Source: Phymorhynchus buccinoides
Taxonomy: Eukaryota > Mollusca > Gastropoda > Neogastropoda > Raphitomidae
Assembly (NCBI GenBank): GCA_017654935.2
Contig: CM065684.1
Location: 64,051,400-64,115,399 of the forward strand
Direction: 5' to 3'
Length of the DNA: 64,000 nucleotides
Shown here: positions 10,741-22,262 of the stretch, piece after piece
Position numbering within the stretch: the first letter of the stretch is position 1
Layout of the letters: the number at the start of each line of letters is the position of its first letter
Position numbers and translations under genes: made by a program
The notes under the pieces: model-generated
The model's database searches: none
Told to the model about the DNA's origin: nothing
What the model saw: only the letters and a program-made list of their open reading frames with translations

Positions 10741-11300
10741 CCTAAATGGCACTATAGGCTATTTTGTTTTAGGCCGTGCACACACATAGGTGGATATTCC
10801 ATGTGGACACCCGTGTGCAATCCATAAATAAGTGAAACAAGGGAACAGATTTGTACACATGTCCGAATTTCCCGTATGCGTAAACTTTTATCCTTCTTTC
10901 TTCCACTTATTTAGGGTTTTTCGTACGGAACTTACGCGTCTAATGTTAACCCAGTCTTAGCCTTTTGCCCTCTAAATATGTTTTAGATTTTTGTTAGGTT
11001 AGGCTTCATTCATTGATGACGACTAAGGCATAGATCTGTATTTTATTGATTTAAATCTATATATTAACTGAATTAATTTTGTTTTGGAAAAACTTGTCTA
11101 TGATATTTTTTAACAAATTTAATGTTTTTGCATTAGCTGCTTCATCAGGAAGGTTATTCCATGCATTTATTACTCTGTTAGTAAAAAAAGGTTTTGTGCT
11201 AGTCTGGTGTTAGTATCTTTTTTGTATAGTTTGAAATTATGGCCACGGGTTCTATCACCCTCACAAAGAGTTAGTAGGCTGTTAGTAACAGTTCCCCAGC
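10741..11300 (-). mobile_element. 3' tail of a CR1-like (family B) LINE, with an internal insert
   Basis: The sequence matches 4098-4261 followed directly by 4702-4900, so it represents the family-B 3' end without the family-A insertion seen in the other copy. A 190-bp stretch (about 10770-10958) absent from the 4-kb copy interrupts it and contains complementary words (AATAAGTGAA / TTCCACTTATT). It lies in the 965-bp intron between the first two visible ribokinase exons, antisense to the gene. Confidence 0.8.
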
Positions 11301-11462
11301 TTTGCACCCGACATTATTACAAGCACAAATTTGTGTGAAAATGCATGGAAAAAATGTGAAATGGATGGGTCTGTATTTGAAGCCTCCCTGTGTCATTTGC
11401 ATTTTTCGATTGTAATGTGTAGCATTATGTTTGAAAATATTGTTTATTTTTTATGTGTGCAG

Positions 11463-11525
11463 ATCATGTTAAGCAAACATCTGAAGCTTCTTCGGGTGTG
11501 GCCCCTATTATTGTCAGTGATGACG
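11463..11525 (+). CDS. RBKS: Ribokinase, internal coding exon (second visible)
   Basis: The 63-nt exon follows TGTGTGCAG and ends before GTAAGTG. It encodes HVKQTSEASSGVAPIIVSDD with split codons at both ends (phase 1 in, phase 1 out). The ribokinase pattern here is a threonine/serine-rich loop, then G-A/V-x-I/P-I-V-V-x-x-G, i.e. the beta-strand before the conserved QNxIVIVxGAN segment. The following intron is 19,765 bp and is packed with mobile elements. Confidence 0.88.
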
Positions 11526-11620
11526 GTAAGTGTGTAGAGAACATTGCAAACCACAAAATGAAAAAAATGACAGACATACTAACATACTCCCAGTTCCGAC
11601 TGTAAAGCACACATGCATGC

Positions 11621-11687
11621 ACTCACACACGCACGCACACACACACGCACACACACACACACGCACACACACACGCACACGCACAGC
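11621..11687. repeat. CA microsatellite
   Basis: An imperfect (CA)n run with CG interruptions, in the intron after the second visible ribokinase exon. Confidence 0.9.
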
Positions 11688-12046
11688 GTTCAAGACAGCA
11701 CTTGGTCATCTCCAAACATGGAACACCCAATGTTTTGTAAAGTTTTATTTTTCGTGTATTTGACGGTTTAAGGTTTTGGTTAGGGTTAGGCTTAGGGCTA
11801 GAGTCAGTTTAATTTCAGGTTGAATGGTTAAAAGATATACACATTCTAAAGTTTCGCTGAAAACCGACATTGTCACGCGAATGGCGTCACTTTCCTTATT
11901 TGGAGATGACCAAGTGCAGCATTGAACGTCTTGTCACACACACACTTTACAGAAAGGCGCACCCATATTCTTATCCCAGTGTTGTTCTGTTCTGCAAGAA
12001 CTGGGAGTAGAAAATGCACACAGCAGAGACTTTCACCTGGGAGGAA

Positions 12047-12235
12047 GGTGGCAGAATGGTTAAGACGTTCACCTGCCGAATTCAGTGCATGATTGCTGCG
12101 TGAGCGACCCAGGTTCAAATCCTGGCCTCGCCCTTTCTAGTTTGACCGGAAATCAAACCGAATGTCGAATCCTTCGGATGGGGACTTCAGGCATGAAAAC
12201 AGCTCCGCCTTCTCCGCAAAAAATGTTTTGTAATT
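12047..12235 (+). mobile_element. tRNA-derived SINE, head region
   Basis: GGTGGCAGAATGGTTAAGA (A box) and AGGTTCAAATCCTGG (B box) have the spacing of a type-II-like tRNA (leucine/serine-like), and the continuation GGCCTCGCCCTTTCTAGTT is shared with the SINE at 56462. No acceptor stem can be closed, so this is a SINE promoter head rather than a working tRNA gene. The body is truncated. Confidence 0.8.
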
Positions 12236-12486
12236 TAACCTTTAGCCAACCAGGTAATTTTTCGGTTCTCTATCTCCCATAACCAGATTATTTTCGAGAC
12301 TCTGAAAATGTTGCCCACCTGCTCTCTTGGAATTGCTGTCATTTCTGTTCTATTGCATGTACAGTCTTGAAATTTGCAGTGAATGTAGCTGAATGATTAT
12401 AGTTTATGGTGGTACTAACCATTTAGTATTTTTGGCTATTTGCATAGCCAAAAATAATCAGATTGGCTAGCCAAAAAAATGCAGGC

Positions 12487-12780
12487 ACCCTACCTACTTT
12501 CAGAGGTTGTACTGTCCATGCTATTGCTTATACACTGCTCAAATTTGGAGGTTATATAGATACATGAATAAGCTTTTACTATAATATCAACCTTTTTTGT
12601 ATTTTGTGAATATTTTCATGGTGAAAAAAATAAATTGATGACGTCACGAAAAAATGCGAAAAAAACGTGCACCCCTACCTACTTCAAGTGGCTGTAGCTC
12701 CTAAGGTACTGCTTGTAGAGGCATATAATTGGAAATGAAAATGCAGGCAAATGAATGCAGATTACAATATCAAACATTCT
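12487..12780. repeat. Two diverged copies of a roughly 110-bp segment
   Basis: Both 12487-12600 and 12667-12780 begin with CCTACCTACTT and run through a similar order of words (GCTTGTAGAGGCATAT-like, then ACAATATCAAAC-like). They lie just beyond the 3' end of the piggyBac transposase and may be its subterminal repeats. The element's outer end was not located. Confidence 0.55.
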
Positions 12781-12863
12781 GGGGTTTGTGTATGTTTGCA
12801 TGCTGCAAAATGACAAAACAAAACAAAACAAAACAACGAAAAATGAAAAACATTTTCCTACCA

Positions 12864-14633
12864 TTAGGAGTCATGCAATTCTGGGGTACACCTGGTCTTG
12901 AAATTCACCATGGTATGGTATCTAGTGAAGCAGGGGTATGGGCAGAGAGGTACTCGGCATTTTGAGCACATGAAGGTTGTCTGGTGACGCTTGAAATCCC
13001 GATCAGAACAGACAGTGCAATCGGGCCGAGAATGCTTCCCACTAGCCAGGCGCTTGTCTGTGATGACCACAGTGTGCTCCATGTTCACCAATCTGTCAGG
13101 AGGATTATCAACTGGTCTGCCTCTTCTTGCACCTACATCAGACTCGTAGCCTCCCAGAAGCTGGTGAACAATCTGCAGACGGAACTTTTGGGCACAAACA
13201 CGCCCCTCATGCTTGTGCCGCCAGATCACAAGAGCATTGCAAAAACATACCTCAAGGAGGTAGAAGAAGACCTTTTTCCACCACTTCTTGCTCTTGTGAA
13301 GAACCATATAGAATGACATGGCCTTGTCAGCTCTATCAACCCCACCCATGTGCTTGGAATAGGCCTGAACAGCACAGGGTTTCTGCACAACACGCATGTG
13401 GCCAGCATCACGTTTTGACCTGACCTGACCTTCCTGAAAGTCTCTCCAGAGTGAGCACTGGTCATCACATTGACAGCTCTCTTGTCATACCAGGCAATGA
13501 ACAGTGTGGCCAACTCTCTCTGTGATGGGCACCTCACCTGCACAAGGTTTGGCATCCTTGATGCCTTGAGGAACACCCCGCCTGTTGAGCCTGAAAGTGC
13601 CGCAAGCGCCCATTTCATTCTGGGCTAGCTCATCGAAAAGGGGGCCAGAACTGAAGAAATTGTCCATGTACAGGACATGCCCCTTGTTATAGAGTGGCTC
13701 AGCAAGATTGGCAACCACCCTATGAGCCAGCCCAACATCCTGAAGAACCCGAGCAATCACCTCCTTGCCAAGATACAACTTCCAATTCCACATGTAGCCA
13801 GATTTCGAATCAGCCAGACCCCATGCCTTGAGACCCCACTTGGTTGGCTTGTTGGGCATGTATATAAGAAGATTTGTTCTGCCCTTGAATGGGATCATGC
13901 TCTCATCAATAGAAATTTCCTTTGATGGAGCATAATAGCTCTGCCACAAAGGAACCAGAAGCTCAAAGAGGGGACGAACTTTGTGTACCTTGTCATGCTC
14001 CGGATGATCTTTGGGTCTGGCAGTGGAATTGTCAGCCAGGTGAAAAAAAGTCAGAATAGCCTGGAACCTATTCCTTGACATGATCGTCCTGAACCCTGGC
14101 ATTTCAAGATAATGATCTGTAGACCAGTACAGCTCATATGAAGAGCGCTGAGAAATCCCCATGAGAAGCAAAATGGAAATGAACGCCTTCATCTCATCAA
14201 ACTTGACTTCCTTCCACTGACTGACTCACGAGTGAACCGATGCATCAGCACCTCGAACTCGTGCTATGTCGGCAGCATACCGGTTTGTTTCAGCAACAAA
14301 CAGATCAATGACAGCATCATTGATGAATAAACGAAACAACTCAGCTTCAGAAATATCATCTGGAACATTGAGAGGACTGTACTCTGAATCGAAATCTCGA
14401 AGCCAGTCATGATCGTAACCATCCGAAACTTCACCATCATTCTCATCAGAATCACTCTCGTCACTCGATTCAACCCTTTCTGCATCACGAATCCTTTCCC
14501 TCTCTGCCCTATCAGCCACATGTTGCTCAATGTCAGCTTCAGTGAACCCTAAAAACTCCTCATCACTGTCAGAATCGAAGAAAATCTCCTCGAGCACAAT
14601 ATCGTCGAAATTCGCCATCTTGAAATTTTTCAC
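12864..14633 (-). mobile_element. piggyBac transposase, almost full length but broken
   Basis: Three consecutive frames make one DDE_Tnp_1_7 (piggyBac) transposase. The acidic N-terminus (14633-14226) reads DSDSDEEFLGF. The central part (14192-13485) has SIDESMIPFKGR with the first catalytic Asp and VLYMDNFFSS with the second. The C-terminal part (13397-12864) has HMGGVDRADKAMSFY, with the third acidic site, and a cysteine-rich CHC2-type finger (CTVCSDRDF, CSKCRVPLC). The first two parts are in the same frame and separated by a single TGA at 14225; two compensating frameshifts lie near 13510 and 13430. CGA-to-TGA at a CpG would explain the stop. Terminal repeats and TTAA target sites were not found. 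Confidence 0.92.
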
Positions 14634-14816
14634 AAAAGCTCACAAAAACTTTTATCGACTTCGAAAAATTGTAAACTTAGAAGAAAAACCACAATGTCCG
14701 CCGTAATCCTGAAAAGAAGAAAGATAAAACCCCTAAGCATTGTGGGATTGTTTCATTTAGCTTGGTTGTAGTCCAGAGATTCGGCAATACGCTCAAGCGC
14801 TGAGTGACACTCTCTC

Positions 14817-14876
14817 GGCGCAGAATTGCGCCTCCGGCTGTGGAAGATAACTACGCTCTCGGCGCAGAATTGCGCC
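14817..14876. repeat. Two identical 16-bp hairpins 44 bp apart
   Basis: GGCGCAGAATTGCGCC occurs at 14817-14832 and 14861-14876, each preceded by CTCTC and followed by TC. Each copy folds as a 6-bp stem with a GAAT loop. Nothing in the context assigns a role. Confidence 0.85.
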
Positions 14877-15119
14877 TCTGGTTGGCTAAAGGGGGAATCT
14901 CCGCCATAATTTACTTTATCTCTGCCGTTTTTGCGAGCGCGATGTTATTCTCAAATGGTGCGATCCGTATTTGGACGAGTGACGCGCTTGCAGAAGAAAA
15001 AAAGGCTGCCGAAACGACCAGCGAATGGCGTGTTTGAGAGTTGGAAGGTGAGGTAGGATGCGAAAATGGTGTAAAACAAAACTTTTGGCAGATGTAGATG
15101 TGGACGGCTCCCCCCCTCA

Positions 15120-15445
15120 GCTGAGAAAATGTCTTTTTTGGGGAACAGTAGTTTTCATGCCTGGACTTGAAGCTAGTCTGACCTGTGTGCTTTACGTACA
15201 TAAAAATCCCACGGCAGTTGAACGTCAGTAAGCGCAGGGATAAATCTTGCTGCCTGGTATGACCAAATTGATAGCTAGATCTTCCAAGTCTGCTCCTCAC
15301 GCCTGCCCCCCAAAAAAATGAAAAGAAAAAAAAAGGTAGGCACTGCACGTGCGGTGATGCGCTCTCCAGGGGAGAGCAGCCTGAATTTCAGAGATAAGTC
15401 TCTGACTAGAAGTAGAATATACCTACCAAATACTAAATACAGCTG
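15120..15445 (+). mobile_element. SINE body and tail
   Basis: The stretch from CTGACCTGTGTGCTTTACG through CACGGCAGTTGAACG and CTGCCTGGTATGACC matches the SINE at 56462-56855, including the short AATAC-type tandem tail at its end (ACCAAATACTAAATAC). The tRNA-like head is missing. Confidence 0.8.
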
Positions 15446-15847
15446 ATTTTTTTTAATCTTTTTTTTTTCAAAGGAAAAGATATTCTCTGAACCAAAAGAA
15501 GAAAGAAAAAAAAGAATAATAAAAAGATAAAGAGGAGAGAAAAACCCACTATTCTCATCTCATCATAGATTTTTTTCAGTGCCTGTTATAAAAGGTTGAT
15601 GATTGTTCCGCTGTTCATATCATGACATGAGCCTGATGAGGTGTGTATTTTCCGTTAATTCTATTTCCACAGATCTCACAGCATGTCAGTGTGCATATTT
15701 GTTTAACTAGCAAAGAGATAAGAGCTTTTCTGAGATTGTACATTACACTGTATCAGACCTGGTACAGTCTTCAGTCTTCTTTCTGCTTAACTGATGGCAG
15801 ATTAAAACAAGATAATATATTTGCTTCTTCTTCTTCTTCTTCTTCTT

Positions 15848-16380
15848 CTTCTTCGTTGATCACTAGATGGAGACACCAGTGGCCCTCACGAAGGAAGCAG
15901 TTGTCCGAAGGTCCACCAAACTGCCGTAGTTTGTTCCTTGATGTTGGGGTTTGGCCATGCTGCTTGTCTGGGGGCTTCGTGGAGCTGGCAATGTTGCAGT
16001 ATGTGCTCTAAGTTCATGACATCTGTTCCGCACGGCCACATCTCAGACTCGCCAATCTTGAATTTTCGGAACATATGAGTGTGCAATCTGTTGTGTCCAA
16101 TCCTCAGCCTGATCAGAATGACCTGGTTAGATCTGGCGAGTTTGTGATGGCAGTCAGACTGGTTGATGCTTGGGTTACGAGGATTCCATTTCTGTTGGGA
16201 CAGAGCTTTGATAAGTCTTTTCTTCTGCGTAGGAGACCTGTCTGTCCTCTTGTTCCAGCTGCCCTCGCTGTTCTGCCAGCCTTTCCGCTTGCTCGTTGCC
16301 ATGAATCCCACAGTGTGATGGGACATGTCACACGTCGCCTGGCTCAAGACGAATGTGACAATTGGTTTCAACCAGAGATA
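15848..16380 (-). mobile_element. I-like (Nimb-type) LINE 3' end: RNase H C-terminus and cysteine motif
   Basis: Reading from 16300 on the minus strand one sees PSHCGIHGNEQAERLAEQ, the C-terminal signature of RNase H1 domains carried by I-clade LINEs, then, after a frameshift, RLRIGHNRLHTHMFRKF and MNLEHILQHCQLH, the cysteine/histidine end of the ORF. The 3' end runs into GAAGAAGAAG (seen as CTT at 15824-15854). The copy is 5'-truncated within RNase H. Other pieces of the same family occur at 23162-27345 and 28092-28246. Confidence 0.85.
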
Positions 16381-16923
16381 CCCCCGGTACCCCTATGGGA
16401 TATAGAACAACACGTAATGTTCTTTGATTAGCTCCTGCATCCTGTCTTTTGTGAATAAATGACTCCCGAACAAAAGGTACAAATCTCAAGTCTTTTGTGA
16501 ATAGCCTTTTAAATAATTTATTGTCATCAAAACCTCTTCACAATCTTGTTTTCTTTGAGGCAAGAGTTCACGTTTAAATCTTCTTACATAACAAGCGTCT
16601 TATTCGCAATACCACCACATTTACCACATGCTTTACACACACACCATCCTCTCTCTTTTCATCATCCACCAACTTCACAAACAGCAATCTAAAAAACCAA
16701 TATACACTTTCACCTTTTTATTCCACTTACTGCCTTAAACTATTAAACTCCCACAATTTGCCAAATGCACAGTCACTTAGGACCACTCAAATTAAGTCCT
16801 GATCTAATCATCATAGTCCATAGGTCTGCAATCGGGGTGAAAAGTCAAAAGGAAGTACTTATCGACGCATAGTAATTAGGCACAGCACGTAGATCTGGAC
16901 CGACGTTCTCCGAAGGACCCCGG
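16381..16923. other. No gene recognised
   Basis: AT-rich intronic sequence ending at the left target-site duplication of the large LINE. Nothing coding or clearly repetitive is visible. Confidence 0.5.
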
Positions 16924-16941
16924 CCCATGCCCCTCCCTTCT

Positions 16942-19900
16942 TTTTTGGTTTTCAAACTTTTTTTTTAATGAACGAGTGAATCAAACACAAGCAAACATAT
17001 ACATGCAGTTTACATTTTAACATACATCCATTCATTCTTTTTTTTTTTTAACTTGATAAAGACAGACAGATGAGCAATAAATAGATTATCCAATGAATAA
17101 CTCATTCAATACAGATACAGAAATAGAATAATAAGAGGGGAAAAACCAACCAAAAAACAACAATACACACGCACAAAAAAACCCACCCCCAAAAACACAC
17201 AATAACAACAACAACAACAACTCAAAAACAAAGCAAAAACACACACACAACAACAACAACAACAAAAAGAAAAAAGGAAGAGGCATTGGATAAGCGTTAT
17301 GAAAGACGTGAATATGTTATGTATGTGCGAGAGGAGCACATATAAATGACAATTTTTGTACTTTATTTAATACATAAAAAATTTAAAAATAATGAGTGCT
17401 CATATATTTACCAAAGCATTAGCTCAAGACAGTTTGTCAACCACAACGGACACAAATGCCATACAACCCACCCCCCCCCCCCATCTAAATTACACTGGTC
17501 TAAGAAAAAAGAAAAGAAAACGTATAATACATAATTATATTATTGTTGAAAACGTTCAATACGCCTTCCCTTCCCCTTCCTCAAGACCATAATCTTTCAA
17601 TATCAGAAAAACAAGGGTTTGTATGGGTCCCAGAGTTGTTCAATCTGATCGACTTTCATTTGGATTCTGGCATTGTATTTTTCAACTGAAAACCTATATT
17701 TTAAAGTATGTGTAAATGGCATGAACAGCGGTGATTCTTTTTTTGTCTTGCATTTATAAATGTACGATTTTGCGAGCAAGATGATCAAATCTATAATCTC
17801 ATCTGTGCGAACATTCTTTTCACAACCGAAAATTACTAAGTGTTCGCTAAATTTAAAATTCTGTGCGATTGAGCATTTTTGAGTAAGTTTTGTTTGAAAT
17901 TCTTTCCAAAAAGTTTGAACAAATTGGCAGTGCCAGAAAAGGTGTTGAATATTTTCTTTTTCAATATTACAAAAAGAGCATTTATTTGTTGCTTCACAAT
18001 TCATGCTTTGAAGAATAATGTTAGTTCCGATAATTCTATGAACAATTCTAATTTGGGCCCACTTTAATTTAACTTCTTTAATTTTTTTAATTTTTCGAAA
18101 TATGATCTTCCACGGCACATTCCTTGCAAGTCTACTATCCCAGTTCTGGCAACACCTTGGGTTTACTTCATTACTTACCAAATGCTCATAAAACAGTCTT
18201 GCGCCTTTGGGGGAAGAGAGCAAGACAGACAGTACTTTATTTGTTGAAAATGGAGAAAAATTGCCATCAGTTAATTGTACTGCCTTTTTTTTAGCATAAT
18301 GTTTCACCCCATTTATGATTCCGAAGTAAGTAAGAATGTTTGTAGGAATGCCATACTTTAACAAAAACATATCATAAGACAAAAGCTTGCCATTTTCATC
18401 CAGCAAATGACTAATTTTATAAACATCTTTCTCAATCCATATTTTATAAAAGACGGGCTTCTGTGATATTAAAATATTACAATTACAAAATAAAGGCTCA
18501 GATATCAATTCATCAGCGCCTTCAACCACAACCTTTTCTGCCAATTTATCATAAGCGTTAAACACATCACACCAAAACATATTTGTGTAGTTAGTAGTAT
18601 TAATTACAGTGCCTATTTTTTCTAGAAATGCGGCTCTTACATTTAACTCTTTTACAATATGAGTCCATTTATGATTGCTCGAACATACTCTTTTTATCCA
18701 TGTAACTTTAAGTGCACTCATATATTTACCAACATCTGGGATCCCTAAACCACCCTGTTCAATATGTTTGTGTGAAATTTTCCTACTTATTTTGTCGTTC
18801 TTTTTATCCCATACAAATTGATATATACTTTTCTGCAAACAGTTTACAATGTCATCTGGGGGATTAGGCAGCAATAACCACAGAAATATAATTTTTGATA
18901 AAATCAGGGATTTTAAAATGGCGATGCGTCCGAGGGGTGTTAACTGTCTCTTTAGCCAAGCTTTATATAGTGCTTTGATTTCTCAGAATTTCTCATCCAA
19001 ATTTATTTTTATGCAATCTTTTAAATCATTTGTCAGCCAAATGCCTAGTATTTTAAACTGCTCAGGGTTCCATTGCATGTTTAAATGAGGCATATATTTT
19101 ACCTTTGAATTTTTTTGTTTTCCCAGCCAAACTGCATAGCATTTATCCGCATTTAATTTTAGACCTGACACATTACCAAAAATATCTATAGTTTTCATAG
19201 ATTGTTCAAAGGATTGTCTGTCACCTTCTTGTAATAATTCCGTATCGTCGGCATATTGTGATATTTTATTTTCTATTCCTGCAATACCAATACCTTTTAT
19301 CAAATTATTTTGCCTTATCATAATAGCCATTATCTCTACACAGAGAATAAACAAATAAGGCGAGACTGGGTCACCCTGTCTACAACCCCTTTGAATCTGA
19401 AACCATGGTGTTAGTGTGCTATTGACAGTGACTGTGGCTTTAATATTTTTGTACAGCGTCTCAATCCATTTACAAAATTCAGGGCCAAAATTAAAGGCTT
19501 TTAATGTTTTAAATATAAATGTCCTACTTAAAGAATCAAACGCCTTCTCAAAGTCCAAACAGATTATTAAACCCGGTTTATTAAAAGTGTCTACATAATG
19601 AATTAGGTCGTATATCAATCGTAAATTATCACCAATATATCTATTTTTAATAAATCCAGACTGATCTTCGTTAATGAGGGATGGTAAAACCTCTTTTAGT
19701 CTATTAGCAATACACGCTGATCCTATCTTGTAAACTACATTAAGTAATGAAATTGGTCTCCAGTTTTTTAATATGTTCGCGTGGTTTGTTTCCCTTGGGA
19801 ATACAAATAATAACCCCTTCCTTTTGAGTGGATGATAGCTCTCCCCTATGAAAACCTCCGTTAAGCGACCTTATTACAAAACTTCCAAGATCTTGCCAAA

Positions 19901-22102
19901 ATCTTTTAAAGAACTCAACTGTGAAACCATCGCTGCCTGGACTTTTTCGGTTTTTCATATTCTTTAATGCTATAGTTGCTTCTTCCAGTGTGATTTTGCC
20001 TTCTAAAGTTTCCTTATCACAAGCTGATAAAGTGGGAATCTCATCAATAAGTTCTGAAATTTCGACATCTTCCACTTCTTTTTCCGAATAAAGATTTTTA
20101 TAAAAATCATGGATTTCTCTAGCTATTTCTTTGCCTTCAGTAATTATGCTACCTTTCTTGTTAAGCTTAGAAATGTATTTGCTAACATAATTTCTTTTTT
20201 CTAAGCTGCAAAAGTATTTAGTAATTTTTTCGCCTTCAGTAATCCAACGTGTTCGAGAACGGAGCAAAACCCCTTCCATCCTTTTGTCTCTAAGTGAAAT
20301 CAAGTCAGCTTTATAATAATCTAAGTCATTTTTCTCTGTATCTATTAGTGTTTTTTTCTTTTCTAGGTTTGAAATGTATTCTTCTAATTGTATTTCACGT
20401 TCATTTCTCATTCGTTTCACCATTGTGGCATAAGAAATTGTTTTAGCTCAAATTTTCATTAGCAAAGTGTCTAAAAAAAGTTGATCACTAATATGAAATT
20501 GAATTTCCTCTTTTGGTATTTGGTCAATATTTTCACGTGAATATGGTGACAGTGCATATTCACTGATAATGTTTTTCATTTCTTCCTTAACCCTCTTGTG
20601 CCTGACGCTCTGTGCTCTCAATCACCTCTGAAATCCTAACCCAAGGGACGTCACTCCGTACAAAAGGGGGGGTAGCGTCAGAAAAATAATAAAATAAAAT
20701 ATACCCTACCAGATTTTGTGTGTTTTTTTGTTTTGAATGTGTTGCCGAGATGTCTGTCTGATATGCAAAATGAATTTCAAGATGTTATGGGGATGCATGG
20801 CTCCACAAAAAAAATCAAATTGCCAAAATGTAGTCGCAAACTGCATTCACTAGTCATTCACTGCCTACTTTTGCAGACTGTTGAAGCCTAACTCGCCCTA
20901 ACTTGGGCTAAGACGACTGAAACGGAAATGTAGATCAAAATCATTCACTTACCCTTTCACTTCACGATCTTATAATTCCTATCTTTCACCAAAAAAAGAA
21001 TTTTCATCGCTGTCATCACTCGGTGGATGCAATAACGACTCGTCATCCATGATGTAAAAGTCGGGAAAATGCCGATGTCAGTAACACGACTTCAAAAATT
21101 CGCATCGATAGAACAAACACAAGCTCGCCGCCGAAATAGGTCAGAATACACTCCTTACTCATCAGTCCCATATTTCACAAAAATAGGACTATTCATTGCT
21201 TTCCTCAGTCAATGGACGCCATAACTGTTCGTCATCCATATTGGAAAAATCGCGAAAATGCCGAAGTCGGTCACTAATTTTCAAAAATTCATATCTTTCA
21301 AACCAATCGGCCTAGAAGCCATTGCAAGCAACAGGACGGAAGTGTAATCCATAGCGAAAGCGAGGCTGAAGCGCTCACGTGACTGCCATGTGATAGAAAC
21401 AAAATGGAAGCGCCCTAACCGGCCACGTGGAATCCGTACGTTCCCGAACGTTCTAGACGTTTCCGATCCGATTTTTTTTGGAACGTTCACGACCGTTCAC
21501 CGCACAAGAGAGTTAATTTCCTTTGCATAGTCTTTTTCCTTCAAAAGAGAAGAGTTAAATTTCCATAGCGTTGATCTTTTCGGTTCTACTGAAGCCCCCA
21601 ATTTTAAAGTAATTATTGAATGGTCACTCCTATAACCTGGCATTATATCAGCTTTGACCGATTGATTAAACAATGTTTCAGACATCAAAAACATGTCCAA
21701 TCGACTTTGCTGCAAGGGATTATTTCTTCTCCACGTATGCCTCTTTAAATCGGGATTCAGTTCCCTCCAGATATCGACTAACTCCAAGTTCATCATCATA
21801 GATTCTACCTGTTCTTTTGCTTTCATGTTATTACAACGTTTATAATTATTACAATCTAGAAAAAAATCCATGGCTAGATTCCAGTCACCACCTATTATTA
21901 TGTAGTCAAAATGAATATTATTAATTCTCTCCTCTAGGTCTATGTAAAAATCCGGGTCGTCTCGATTAGGACCATATAGGCTTATAATTAGGTACGTTTT
22001 CCCCTTATATGTCATCAACACAAATAAATAATTACCTCCATCTTCCTTAAAAACTTTTTTAATATCAAATTCAAAATTATTATTAAATAATATTGCAACC
22101 CC
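16942..22102 (-). mobile_element. L1/Tx1-like LINE, 5'-truncated, with clear target-site duplication
   Basis: From the right: an AP endonuclease domain (GGDWNLAMD, RLDMFLMS, GYRSDHSI), then RSRTRWITEGEKITKYF and the RT (KSPGSDGFTVEFFK, DFEKAFDSL, RGCRQGDPVSPYLF, catalytic YADD), and a C-terminal CSFC...HLFWHC zinc knuckle. A frameshift near 19745 and another near 18990 break the ORF. The 18-bp word CCCATGCCCCTCCCTTCT lies at both ends (16924-16941 and 22103-22120), with a T run directly inside the left copy as the antisense of the poly(A) end. This is the signature of target-primed reverse transcription. A 922-bp piggyBac derivative is inserted at 20591. It lies antisense in the giant ribokinase intron. 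Confidence 0.92.
20591..21512 (-). mobile_element. piggyBac deletion derivative inserted in the LINE
   Basis: The ends are CCCTCTTGTGC and the complement of CTCTCTTGTGC, and both abut TTAA (20587-20590 and 21513-21516). Across the insertion the LINE reading frame continues in frame (KDYAKEI on one side, EEMKNIIS on the other) when one TTAA is counted. Inside, two related segments (about 20960-21120 and 21175-21300) each encode, on the minus strand, a short acidic start: MDDESLLHPPSDDSDEN at 21050 and MDDEQLWRPLTEESNE at about 21240. This resembles the acidic N-terminus of piggyBac transposases. The transposase core is absent. Confidence 0.88.
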
Positions 22103-22164
22103 CCCATGCCCCTCCCTTCTCGTACAGCACAGAGAATCAGCGGCGGAGGCAGTTAGCATCTCTC

Positions 22165-22262
22165 CCGGCGCTGCGATTATGGTTGTTGCTGTTGCCGGAG
22201 TTGGTATTGCTGGTGTTGTTGGTGTTGCTGTTGTTGCTGGTGTTGCTGGGTCTGGGACAGTC
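22165..22262. repeat. Trinucleotide GTT/GCT-rich repeat
   Basis: An imperfect (GTTGCTGTTGGT)-like run. It yields Asn/Thr- or Leu/Val-rich frames on both strands that have no other support. Confidence 0.8.
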
